A DNA stretch of 64,000 nucleotides, from contig AP026538.1 of the NCBI GenBank assembly GCA_026075535.2, positions 15,260,337-15,324,336 of the forward strand. The letters are read 5' to 3'. The stretch comes from Tricholoma matsutake. Lineage: Eukaryota; Basidiomycota; Agaricomycetes; Agaricales; Tricholomataceae. Made by a program: the position numbers and the translations under genes. Shown piece by piece: positions 51,985 to 63,634 of the stretch. The notes beneath the pieces were generated by a model. The model worked only from the letters and a program-made list of their open reading frames with translations, was not told the DNA's origin and did no database searches. The number at the start of each line of letters is the position of its first letter. Positions within the stretch are counted from its first letter, which is position 1.

Positions 51985-52625
51985 AGCTCGTTCATCTGAC
52001 ATGGGAAGAGAGGTTGAGCCTTGCAAAGGCTTGCGCAAGACCAGCAAAAGGGAGTTTGGCAGCATCCTGAGACGCACAAGTGAAATCGAGCCTCATTCGT
52101 TCAGCATGAAACACTGTGCGAGGCATATAGAGGGCATCACTAGATGACCGTGTGTTCAGAAGACAAGGCTCGTTCATCTGACATGGGAAGAGAAGTTGAA
52201 CCTTGCAAAGGCTTGCGCAAGACTAGCAAAAGGGGATTTGGCAGCATCCTGAGACGTGCAAGTGAAATCAAGCCTCGTTCACTTAGCATGAAACACCATA
52301 TGGATGGCATCACTAGACAACCGTGTGTTCAGAAGGAAATGCTCAATCATCTGACATGAGAAGGGGAGCTGAGATTTGCGAGAGCTTATGCAAGACTAGC
52401 GAAAGGGAATTTGGCAACATCCTGAGACGCGCAATTGAAATCGAGCCTCATTCACTTAGCATGAAACACCCTGCAAGGTATAAGCCTTGCAAGAGCTTGT
52501 GGAAGACTAGCGAGAGGGAGTATGGCAGCATCCTGAGACATGCAATTGAAATCAAGCCTCATTCATTTAGCATGAGACACCCTGCGAGGCATACAAAGGG
52601 CATTACTAGACAACCGTGGGTTCAT
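51985..52625 (+). repeat. T tandem repeat array, locus 1
   Basis: Three full units start TTCATCTGACATGRGAAG at 51991, 52173 and 52346 (spacing 182 and 173) and a fourth, truncated unit starts near 52483. Units encode, in one open frame each, KTSKREFGSILRRASEIEPH. Because the period is not a multiple of three, the frame changes between units. A single decayed unit lies at 56045-56140. Confidence 0.85.
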
Positions 52626-54678
52626 TAGCTGTCGATACCAGTGGGAATAAACTTGGACTTACGATGTTCATCAAGAAGGATACATGTGAATGTTTGAAGC
52701 CAAGTTTCATCCTAAATAACCTGCAGAGAGATCTCTCCTGCGGTTCTCAGGGTGAAAACCTGATTCTCAACATTGAAGCTGAAGGGAGTTGTGAAGAACG
52801 ACAGTGACAGCTTCAAGTTCAAGTTGTTGTGCCAGTCACAACATTACATAATGAGCTTAACAACAATAAACAAGTAAACGTTGAATGTTCAACTTCAACT
52901 TCAACTTCTTCAAGTTGTCCGAGTCGTTATCGTATTACCCCAAAGTCAAGCTTAACTTTGTTGAGTAAAACCATAGGAGAGAACTCTCTGCAGGTCTTTC
53001 TGGACAAAGGTTATCTTCTGGATATGTTATCTTCTCTGCCATCCTGGATTGCATGAAGGTATGCGTACCACGCCTATAGATTGATATCATATCTCACCAA
53101 ACTAGCAAGCGAAAACCTTCTTCTTACAGGCTTCGTCGCAATATTGTGTTTCTCTCTGATTTCTTGTTTAGGATTGGTAATCTTCCCACCTAGATTTGGA
53201 ACACCACCTGCGCATCTTTTGATGCTGCCAATCTCTATGCTCCTCCTTCGTTCTCTATGCATTGTTTGGAAACAGGTAGCTCATGTTGTCACAGAGCTAC
53301 TTCCTGTGCCTACCAATGTGCATCCTTCTGATGCTGCCACCACATGCTATCCTGCGTCGCAGAATAATTCTACTTTTATTTATGCCCACTTGTCAAATGA
53401 TGTCCGACCTTGGTGTTTACCAGCTGAAGCTTTTGCACATGTCTTTTTATGCTACCAACACAGCATAGTGCATATGGCATAGCTTTTGACAAAGGACATA
53501 AAACAACATAACTATGCTACATGGGAACTGTTAAGCGATCAATGTGGAGAGAGATCGGTGTTGTGTGTTATCAATATGGAGTAGTTGGCATCCGAATCCC
53601 ACCAAGGTTTCCTCAATCTATGTATACCTCTGCTGGGAATTGAGGTTCTATCCTGTGTTCTTCAGCTGTCTCTAGGTCGGGTGCAATTTCTTTCAGGAAC
53701 CTGGAGGCACATTGCACTCTAAGCCCTCTGGAGAACTCTGACTATGTTCGTACTCACTGTGAGACTGCCCATAGCACGGCCATTCTTTCGTGCCCTGCAC
53801 TCAAATTAACATAGCTGTGATTCACCCCCAGCTTGCAAACCACCATATCTCCAGACCAGACGATGTCCCAATTAATTCCTCTGAGACCTTCGTTCCTTAA
53901 GAATAGTCTGTGGAAGCGATATGCCAGTAAGAAGGAGAAAGAGTCCCCAAAGTACTCTAGTGTGACAATGGTTTTCCTGATAGGGATGTGGGGGTGGCGT
54001 TTGAGGATGGTAGTGACAATGGGGATCCTGTTGTAGCCATCCTGCATGATGGCCATGGTTACTAACTTCGAGCGACATTTGTTGGACAGAAAGGATAATG
54101 TCTGGATGTATCCGACTTCTCCATCTACTTGCTAGATGCGTTGTGATGAAAGAGTGGCGATGGAGCTGAATACCCAAGGCAACTCACTGGTGATGTGCAG
54201 GAAGCAGGATCGACAAGGTCATCAGTTATTTCTTCGATGGAGGCGACAGAGCTCATAGCTATACAACTGGTAATGGATCTCAAATGCAAGTGGGAAATGT
54301 CGCTTTGTGATGGTTTGAGTTTGGAGGGAGGTATAAAAGGATGGTTTAAATACTGACAGTCTTTGTTCGGATCGGCACGCGGTTAAGGACTTCAAGTTCA
54401 AAATCTGGCCGATAAAGACAAAGGGTGAAAGATTGCTCATCCACTTTTGGAGAAATCTGAGCTGTTTTTTGTGACTTCATAGTCGTGGTTGTATTGGTGA
54501 TCCTTGAAATGGCATCTATGCATGAATTGCGATTGCGACTGGAAGCAAGATCTAGACCCCTCTAATGTCATGTGCCTAATGAAGTGGTAAGCATTGTTTT
54601 TTTTGATTAAATAATGATGGTCAAGATACTGTGCTTCCCTCCTCAATCAATTAGTCTCAGTATGATGCTCCTGCATAC
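52626..54678. other. Unassigned region with decayed frames
   Basis: The plus frame 53081-53482 has a hydrophobic start and no motif. A minus-strand pair of overlapping frames (54177-53754) shows the segment RKTIVTLEYFGDSFSFLLAY, probably from one lost gene of unknown family. Nothing else is recognised. Confidence 0.35.
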
Positions 54679-56348
54679 ATGTGGAGTCATGTGATCTCAT
54701 CCCTTTCATCATGTAGTTTCCTTTGTTTTTGGTCCCTTGTGAAGGGTTATAAAATCCATCTGATGTGTGCATCCCCAGCTCATCTACTTCTCCATCCTCC
54801 TATTATGCATCCACGTACCCAGCATAATTGCATACAAAGGCATTGGAATTTGAATCAGCATTTTGGACGGGGTGGAGCTGCATTACCACTCCATCCTACA
54901 CCTGACGTTCGCAAGCGTGCTCGATCATACTCCCCTGTGCAGTCAAACAAATGCCCACAACAGTTAAGTCAAGTTGCCGAATATCAGTCCCCCCATGTAG
55001 GATTACTGCATGATAGTATTGTGGTTGATACTGCCAGTGAAGATGAGTATACCGAGACCGATAACACCCTAGTTTGTTGCCCCTTTTTTTTGTTAACTTT
55101 GGTAGTAATGCTTGAGTTAGGACGGTTGTGGCCTATCCAATGATTCTCGTTCTGATGTAGCAATGTCATTCAGTACAGCGCAGGCAATTGCACATGGATC
55201 TGACTTCTCTATCTCTGTAAGTTTATTCATTGTTCAGGATATCGTTAGAATATAATGTCCTTGAGTAGAATGATGCAGATACCAAATGCCCAGGTTGCCA
55301 GGTTCTCAAACAAGAGAGGGATAGACTTATTGCCCACCAGATGGTGCTAGAGGTCGAGAGGGATGATTATCAACATGCAAGAAAGAGATGCGCTGAAAAT
55401 GAGCAACCAGGAACTCATTGCATTGGGTCAAAAGGTATTTCTTTCATTCTCAATCCGCTTATTTGCACTCCTTTATGTTGGAATTAGATGCAAACTACTG
55501 TCAGAGACGCTGTCGGGAAACTGCAGATGGCGCTTGGCGACCATTTTTAAATGACCGAACCCAGTGGCTTGTATGTTACAACATATGGTGGATCATTGGT
55601 TCACAATACGATTAGATCTGTTTTTCTTTCCTTTCATGTCTGATTTCCCTGTCTTTCTTCATACTGTACCTCATGATCGGACTCGCATGCTAGTTTCCTT
55701 CTCACTATTCCTTTCGTGTCCTGATTTCCCTCTAATCCTGTGTACTATACCTCACGATCAGACTCGTACACTAGTTTCCTTCCTGATTACTGCTGTCTGA
55801 ACCACTCGCTTTTGAATTACACTATACTTGTATGATCCACCATCGCAAGCTCTCACTCCCTGTCACTCCATTATAGTACGCTATCATTTGAGCTTGTTTA
55901 TTTAACATTATTTGACATCAATGTCGTTGACAACTCAGAGTCCAAGTCCGACAATGGTAGTTGAGTTTATGCTTTTAAGATAGAATTGTCACACAAGTGA
56001 TCACCCCAATCCGAGTTGTCAGTGTAACAAATGTTTGCAGTAAGAAAGGAAGAAAGGGAGTTTGGCAGCATTCTAAGATGTGCAAGTAAAATCGAGCCTT
56101 GTTCGTTTAGCATGAAACACCCTGCAAGGTATATAGAGGGCAAACTGCCATCACGGTTGGCATAACATTTTCCTTGTCCAAGTTTGCCTATTTTTTAAGT
56201 TGTCAAGTTTCACTCTTGTACTGCTGTTGTCAGGTATGTAACGAGCCTCACAAAGTAAGTATAAAACTGCTCCGTATGTAATGTCACATTTTTCTGCATC
56301 AGGAGACCACACTACCCATCCCCCAGATTTCCTCCAGAAGTTGTTTGC
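54679..56348. other. Unassigned, possible 5' remains of the third Tnp2 unit
   Basis: Plus-strand fragments include VRKRARSYSPVQ and SIVVDTASEDEYTETDN (54900-55060) and a coiled-coil-like CPGCQVLKQERDRLIAHQ stretch (about 55290-55350). No family is recognised. A lone T unit lies at 56045-56140. Confidence 0.35.
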
Positions 56349-57065
56349 ATGACTCACTGCAGCACCCATCTTTCTGGCATGCCATCAACTGATTCCCGGC
56401 TATGTCAGTGTAACATTTGCTCTAAATATGCCACTATGGATCCCGACACAGATGAACCCATCATGGGTGTCATGCTGACCCATGCAAAATGGACATCACA
56501 TCAAGCAGCCTACCGACAATGGGTCAAAGACAATCCTCCTGGATCTCCAGCGGTAGACTCAGGGCTTACTGAAGCTTTTATAGCAGCAACTCTCCATCCT
56601 GTGAGTCAGTTGGATCCCATTCTTTCTCAGCAATCTGAGGTTCTCCCTCCTCGCATTCAGTCCAGCCAGGAAGATCTGGACCCATCAGTAAGTTCTGAGA
56701 GGGTGGGGTCACCAACCCTTGATTATGCCAATGGTGAGTTTAACTTCTATCCTTTTTTCCAATACCACATTTAACTTCATCCCACGATATCGCCTCTGCC
56801 TCAATTCAGCATGCTCATCACAAGCTTGATCTTCTAGAAAAGGAATTCCAGCGTCAGACAGAATCATTCGTTCTCCCTCATCTAATCTTCGACTCCGAGG
56901 TAGATGGTCAGACTGTGAACTCATCCTCCCTTGAGACACCCACCCTCCCTTACAGTTCAAACAAGGCTTTCTTGAGTCATCAGAACTTGATTTCGAAATT
57001 GGTAGACAAACTTGACCGTCTTGACTCTGCTGCAGACCAGGGTATCAAGGACCGACGCTGTGCAC
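56349..57065 (+). pseudogene. Tnp2-family transposase, copy 3, N-terminal part
   Basis: A Cys-rich start (CQCNICSKYATMDPDTDEPI) leads to MLTHAKWTSHQAAYRQWVK and an acidic Ser/Pro segment. A probable intron runs from about 56733 (GTGAGT) to about 56810 (TTCAG). The next exon has HKLDLLEKEFQRQTESF and KLVDKLDRLDSAADQGIKD, ending RRCA at 57065, where I-2 is inserted. Removing I-2 with one copy of CTGTGCAC continues in frame as RRCALVLEVQAHEDF. Confidence 0.75.
57058..57065. repeat. 8-bp target duplication CTGTGCAC, left of I-2
   Basis: Exact match to 59048-59055. Confidence 0.95.
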
Positions 57066-57336
57066 GTAAACTTTGCACTCCCCCCCGTATTCCTATCGGA
57101 GTCCTAGGAGTCCGAGTTTTCTGATAAGAGTCCGATCAGAATCCGATAGGAGTCCTACTAGTCTGACACTAGTCCTAGGAGTCCGATCAGAATGTATCTT
57201 GATGACCATGTACTTTTATTTCCAAGAAATTCCTAGTAAATTCCGAGTGAAGTCCTATGCAATTCCAACAGGTAGTAGTCAGAATACCACACCATTTCGG
57301 AAGACTTAACTTGATGAAAGTGCTTACAAAATAAAT

Positions 57337-57422
57337 GGGCAGAGCAGGAATTGAACTCTAGACCTTGGGATATAAGTGACATGACTACCAAACAAGTGCT
57401 CAACCAGTTGAGCCACAGGAGC
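57337..57422 (-). ncRNA. tRNA-like sequence, left end of I-2
   Basis: Nearly identical to 38761-38846 with the same box A-like and box B-like words. Confidence 0.6.
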
Positions 57423-58297
57423 ATTAATAAATATGTAATATAAAGTCCATTTAAAGGACTTAGGATTAGTTCACTTATTTTTAACCTCTCTCACAAGAGC
57501 TCGAAAAAAAATTGTTGAGCCCTCGCATCTTCGCGAGGGAGTAGATAAATATAGATTTAAAAAAAAAAACCCCACGCAAACGCTAGGGGGAGAATTAATT
57601 ATACTATTTAATTATACTATTTTAAATTCTACAAAAAAAACCCACCCCCCTGCAAAACGGGGGGGAGGGGGTGGTGGTGCATCACATTGGCTGTCTCGTC
57701 AGCCCTGTCCCATCGTTTCCCCTCCCTCTCGTCTCCGTTGTGTCTCGCCTCCCTCACCTCGCCTCCCCCATGGCTTCCCTCCCCTCCCTCGTCTCCCCTC
57801 CCTCATCGTTCCACCCACTGTCCACCCCACAAGCAGTTGCTCGCAAGGCTGGTGGTGGGTGGTGCGTCGTATGTTGGTGGCGGTGTTTGTCCATCGTCTC
57901 CCCTTCTGGTCGTCGTCTCCCCTTCTGGTTGTCGTCTCCCCTTCTGGTTGTCGTCTCTCCTTCTGGTCATTGTCTCCCTTTCCCCTTGTCATTTCGTCAC
58001 CCTTGTCGTTCATCCCCCTCATTGTCTGCACCCACGAACCACCCTATGGGCAGCTGCTCGTAGGCGTGGGGTGGGTGCATTGTCGGTTCATCAGTGACAT
58101 GGCTCGAGGGGAGGGTCGGGTGGTGCTTACTGGGCAGGTATTCCCCTTCTGGGGTCTCCTGGTGTTGCTCCCCATGCTCCTGACCATGATTGATACCCTC
58201 ACATCCCATTTTGACAGGGAGGAGGGGGGTTGCCAGGGGCGTCATTGGGTGTGGGTTTGGCTCGCATCAGTCCGTCGTTACTCATGTAGATTAGAAC

Positions 58298-58395
58298 CTA
58301 GAAACAAAAAAAATGAATTAGTTAGTTTACAAAAGTAAAAAATGAATGAAACAAAAAACTTACTATGGCCCAAACGACGATTGCATCATTTGGGC
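58298..58395 (-). other. Hairpin-intron cassette, I-2 copy
   Basis: Minus strand hairpin (58367-58395) followed by a 66-nt intron 58363-58298 with GTAAGT, CTAAC and TTTCTAG. Both splice sites are conserved with I-1. Confidence 0.75.
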
Positions 58396-58641
58396 GTCGT
58401 TTGGCATCGAAATCAGTCGTTTCCGGTCTTGGGGGCTCATCTAGAGATGGGGGTGAAGTGGGAGTGGTGGGAGTTGCTGGGTTGAGGTGGTTGAGGTGGG
58501 GGGGATGGAGGTGGCGTGCTTGTCATTGTTGGTGGTGGCGGGAGGAGTTGATGAGCTGGCAGGTGTGATGATGCAGCTATGTGCTTTGTCATCACACCCG
58601 CGGGAATGGTATGTAGTGCAGTATGATCACTTACCTGTAAT

Positions 58642-58722
58642 GATTGTTTAGCCTAATGGTATTGTTGTCAGTTTATGCTTACATAATCTTCTGTAGTCAA
58701 GTGTTCAATTCTCGTCTGTGTG
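58642..58722 (+). ncRNA. tRNA-like sequence, right end of I-2
   Basis: Box A-like TTTAGCCTAATGG and box B-like GTGTTCAATTCTC, as at the right end of I-1. Confidence 0.55.
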
Positions 58723-59047
58723 TTTAATTTTTCATACTATATTACTAAGCAAGGCTGCTTTCATTCCTATCGGAATCCTATGTTGTCTGATGTCTTAGCA
58801 TAACTTCGGACTAGTCCTATGTGATTTATATGATCGGAAATTCCTAGGAAATTCCGATAGTCCGATCGGACTCTGATCGGACTACATCGGACTGGACTAG
58901 GACTAAATGTGCCATTTCATGTCAATTTGGCTGGTGAAAATGACATCGGAATATGGTTGGATTCCGATCGGAGTCCGATTGGAATCATCAGAATCATCAG
59001 AATCATCAGATTCCTATAGGAATATGGGGGGGGAGTGTAAAGACCTC

Positions 59048-59055
59048 CTGTGCAC
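59048..59055. repeat. 8-bp target duplication CTGTGCAC, right of I-2
   Basis: Partner of 57058-57065. Confidence 0.95.
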
Positions 59056-62000
59056 TGGTGTTAGAAGTACAAGCGCATGAAGATTTTCTTGATACCAACA
59101 TACGCGATGCATGGATGAAGAAGAAAATGGTGGATGGGCCCAGAGATCCTAATGTGCCTGAGTTTGTTGATGTTTGTGAGTTTATCTCTTTTCCTATCTA
59201 TTGTCTAATCCAAGCAAAATTCATGCAATTAAGGAAGATGCCTGGACCCCTCATTGCATGCTTGATTACAGTTATCATTCTACATCTGCTACCTGGTCTA
59301 TCCAGGTCCGGGTCCAATTTTCTGCTGGTAGCTATGCAGACCATCGTGTCATCATCTTGTATCATGTATGTGGCAGCTTGTGGCATTAGAGGCAAGTTTC
59401 CCAACCTGCTGAATGCACTTGGTGGAAAGTGGCTTTGGCCGGTGGATGTTTGTACTGCAATGGACACATTTGATCTTATGCCAGACCTGGTGGTCTATGC
59501 ATGCTGCCCAAGCTGCTATAGTCTATACCGCCCAAAGACAAAATCCAATCCATGATATCCAGAATTCTGTAAATACCAGGAATTCAGCGGCGAAAGAAGA
59601 TGCGGTCATCGGCTCATTCACAAGAAGGAACCAGGAAAACCTACTGTGGCACTTCATCCCTATGCATATCAACCATTCAAATCATGGTTGGCAAGGTTTC
59701 TCTCCCGACAGGTCATTATTCAATCCATGTGTACCACCGAGCGTCTATGGAAAAACCCCACTCACATTTGGGGCGACATTTTCGGTGGTAAAGTGTTACA
59801 GGAGTTTCTTGGTCCGGACAAGAAAACTCGATTTCTGGATATGCCGAAGAATGCAAACGAACTGCGGCTGGTGTTCAACTTGAACATTGACTGGTTTAAC
59901 CCATTTGGCAGAAAGATATCGGGTAGACATTGTACAGTTGGGGGCGTTTATATGGTTTGCATGAACCTTCCAATCCATCTTCGGTATTGAGTCGAAAATG
60001 TATATCTTGTGGGCATCATCCCAGGGCCTAACAAACCTTCACTTCATTAACTTAATCACCTTCTTCAACCTCTTGTGGACGACCTCCTTCACTTTTGGCA
60101 TCCTGGGGTTCTTTTCTCACAGACTGCAGTGCATACTGCAGGTTGCTTAGTGCAGTGCATGCTGCTTGCGGTGATATGTGACTTAGGTGCCATTCGAAGG
60201 GTGGCTGGCTTTGCATCGATTAGTGCAGACCATTTCTGCTCTTTCTGCAGACTCCCAAAGACAGAGAGGACAAACTTTGATACTATGAGTTGGAAGCAAT
60301 GGACTTATCAAGAACATATGTCAGCTGCCGTTAAGTGGAGAGATGCTTTGTCGCGCAAGAGCAGGGATGTGGAATTTGAGAAAAATCAAGTCCGTTGGTC
60401 GGAGCTTTTGCGTCTGCCATACTGGGATCCCATCAAGTTCAGCATGCTGGACGTGATGCACAACATCTTCTTGAATGACATACCGCATCACTGTCGCACA
60501 TTATGGGGCATGGATAGTTCCGTTGCTCCACATAAGACAATGAAACCCCACACCCCAGCCAAGCAGAAGGAAGAATTGCAGAAGGTCTTAGATGCGGTAG
60601 TTGGGAAACACCGCAACAAGTTGAAGGAGCCTTGCCATACCTACCTCATTGCATTTGCAAGAGAAAACTCGGTCCATATCCCCACAAATTCAAAGTTGAA
60701 GCCAACAAAAGCGGAATACGTGGAAGGGCTCATTGCGTGGGTGCATCGAAGCTTAGCTATTTTCCTTATCACTGCTCATTCAAACACTAGCGAATTGCAA
60801 ATCTGAATATCCGAATTAAAGTCCCAGTGACACATACAGAAGATGTGGTTGACTTGCTAAAGGCCAAAGAACCTCCTGTCATTCTTGATGGGCCCACCCT
60901 GGAAGAAGTTTGGAATGACATGGCTAATACAATTCAACCATCCTGGATTGCACATGGTCCCAAAGGCCTAGGGTCTAAAGGCTCTGGGAAGCTTTCAGCA
61001 GATCAGTGGCGAACCTTATTCCTGGTAAATCTGGTTATCACTTTGATCTGACTCTGGGGAAATCCCGAAGCAACATCTCGCCAAGCTGCCCTTCTAGATA
61101 ACTTCTTGGCATTGGTAACAGCAGTTTTCTGGGCCACCAAATGCTCAACGTCTGAGGAGCATATCAAAATTCTCAAGGATCAGTTACAGAAATACTTACA
61201 CTCACTAGTGCAACTTTTTGGGAAGAGTGTGATATGGGCCAACCAACACCTTTCCCTTCATCTTGCCGAGTGCATACACAACTTCGGACTGGTTCATGGT
61301 TGGTGGGCTTTTCCTTTCAAACGATACAACGGCATCATCCAGCGACATAATACAAACAATAAGTTTGGTATGGAATATCTATTGTCAAGTCAATTGTCAT
61401 CTCACGTTTCCGCACCATAGGGGAGCTTGAACTAACATTCATGAGAACCTTCTGTTGAGGTGGACAACTGAAAGCCTTGATGTCACGCGAAGGCATCCCT
61501 GAGGTTTTGAATGATATCAAGCCCACATTTGAGAAATCATTTGGCACTGAGTTCCGAGGAACCCTTCTGAATGACCTCTTGGTTCTAGGTGCACAGGGAG
61601 AGCTGCAACAACCATTGGTTTGGGATGCCAAAGAAAAGGCAACTGATCTCCTGAACTCAACGTATGATCGACTGGTGGAATGTATCAACTGTTGCTCGCT
61701 GTCACCGAAGTTCCACTCCTTTAGATCACCAGAGTCATCATCATCCATTCCTTTGGAGCCGGGGGTCCAATATCATCATTGCGTACAGGCAAATGGTGTG
61801 GAATTTGCAACATTTCAGAAGTCTAAAGGCAACGCCCAGATTCTCTATTGTTGTGGACAAGATGGTGGTCCTGTCTTCACAGGACAAATTCAGGATATAT
61901 TTGTTCATGAAAGATCAGGGCCCAACGGTAATGCAATAAGCGAGTACTTCTTGGCTGTCAAGAAGTACCAGGAGCTGTCACACGATGAGGCTAGGTTCGA

Positions 62001-62193
62001 TCCCTACCAAAAATACCCACTGCTGGACGTACACCTTTGCCATGATAATCTTTCCTCGGAAGTAGATGTCATTTCTCTGGATGACATTGTTAGCCATTTT
62101 GCGAGCTGTCCATTCGAGACGGATGCCATTGAGGGAGGCTTGAGGATTGTGCTTTCCCTGGATCGTGTGAGTGGTGTTCTCTACATACCGTAA
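59048..62193 (+). pseudogene. Tnp2-family transposase, copy 3, main part
   Basis: This is a different Tnp2 lineage from copies 1 and 2. The frame reads LVVYACCPSCYSLY, PYAYQPFKSWLARFLSR, FNLNIDWFNPFGRK, VENVYLVGIIPGP, LHFWHPGVLFSQT, VCDLGAI-like ICDLGAIRRVAGFASIS, FCSFCRLPK, WSELLRLPYWDPIKFSML, DVMHNIFLNDIPHHCRTLWG, NNKFG and a C-terminal domain ending RVSGVLYIP with TAA at 62191. TGA at 59553, 59988, 61049 and 61456 and TAA at 60048 interrupt it. Frame changes occur near 60800 and 61390. An intron probably starts at the GTGAGT near 59175. Several TGAs stand where Arg is expected. Confidence 0.85.
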
Positions 62194-63634
62194 TCTTGCT
62201 ATCTAACACCATGACAGAGTTAATATTTTCAGCCAATATTTGTCTATTTAGATTCTCTGTAAAACTTTGAATCGACATCGAAATAACCTCAGAAACTCCA
62301 GTCACAGGTCACGTAGTCAACCAAATTAAGTTCTAAATAACACTTCATCTAGAAAGAGAAAAAATCCTATATATGAATTCAGAATTCCCCCATTGTTTGT
62401 AACCTGTGATCATGATCATAATGAAAAGTTGAAGCACAATGATCTGGATTAGTCTCTCCTACTCGTTGGACTGAAACCATTTCTTGCTGGCGCATGTTGT
62501 AATTTGATGTGAGAGCCTCGTGCATGGTGGAGAGGGTATTGAGTTGGTTGAGAATGGATTGTGTGTGGCAGCACTGGGATAGGATATCATATACACGTCA
62601 GTTTTGGACCAGCAGAATGCATGTAGAGAAAGGAAGCCCATATATGCGTTAGAAGCAAAGAGAAAAGTATACGAACCTCTCCTACGAGCTCATCATTGTA
62701 CTCATCAGCATCTTGAATAGGGTTGTAATTTATGGATATGCGAAGGACAAGTTTAGCAAAAATATGTACCAATGAGAAGACTAGAAAGTATAAGCAAGTT
62801 AGAAATCTATTAACTCAATCTGAATCTGTGGTGGCTGATGGCTACGTGGCAATCCCCACTCACCCAACCAGCGGGGGGGCCCACCCCCTTCCCTCCAGAT
62901 TTCTACCCCAGAACCACTAGCACCCTCTCTAACTTGACCAGGTCCTGACAAAGGCTGAGCTGATCATAGCCCCCCAATAGTAGGGTTAAAAGCCCTGTGA
63001 ACTGCGGAGCGCCAATCACAGCACTTTAGTTTCCTACAGTTCACTCCTGGTGTCCCAGCTAGCTGGTGAGAGGCCATCGGTGGAGACTGGTCTCAAGTAG
63101 CATCCTGGGAGTTTTTTCCAGCTGCATGCACACTGGCAGATGACAGAAAACATGTGACTGTGATACTGTGACTCATGACTTTTGTCAAAATGTTTCACTG
63201 TGTCTACAATCTAGGTCTAAATAACGAGAGCACTTATATGTACGGCGCAAGATATAGTTTTGTTTTTTACCTGATCTTGGTCATTGCAGTGAGCACTGGA
63301 GGATATGGTGGCAGGAGAAGGGGGTGATGTATTGAATGTTTCAATTGCTTGCTAGTAAGTATTGTCTTCATCCTTACAAGTCTATGCATTGTTGCCATGG
63401 ACGATGTTTTTCCCTAAAATTCTGTATACCTGGGTAGGAAGCTCCCTGAAGGGAATTATGGTGAGCTTGGATCCAATGTGAAAGTCGTGGGTGGTCAAGA
63501 ACATGTGATTCAGATCGATAGCCCAGACTGTTGCCAAGAATACGAAGGATACTCAGAGGAGCATTCAAAATGTGATGCGAAATAGTTAACCCAAGATTAG
63601 TAACAATGTTGCATGTCACAACAGATTGACAAGA
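62194..63634. other. No gene recognised
   Basis: Short frames only. A minus frame (63742-63374) reads NIVTNLGLTISHHILNAPL and similar text without a known family. No transposon terminus matching copy 3 was found. Confidence 0.45.

Larger units (their letters stand above)
57066..59047. mobile_element. I-2: non-autonomous hAT-like element inside Tnp2 copy 3
   Basis: It has the same ends (CACTCCCCCCCGTATTCCTAT and complement) and the same interior order as I-1, without copia. The 8-bp duplication is perfect, and its removal restores the transposase frame, so the boundaries are secure. It carries tRNA-like units at 57337-57422 (minus) and 58642-58722 (plus), palindromes near 57830 and 58045, and the cassette at 58298-58395. 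Confidence 0.92.

Noticed and set aside
51991..52628. Long repeat protein encoded by the T array
   Set aside because: Unit lengths of 173 and 182 are not multiples of three, so the frame is lost between units.
53081..53482. Membrane protein gene
   Set aside because: The hydrophobic stretch is short, no family motif is seen, and the opposite strand is open to a similar degree.
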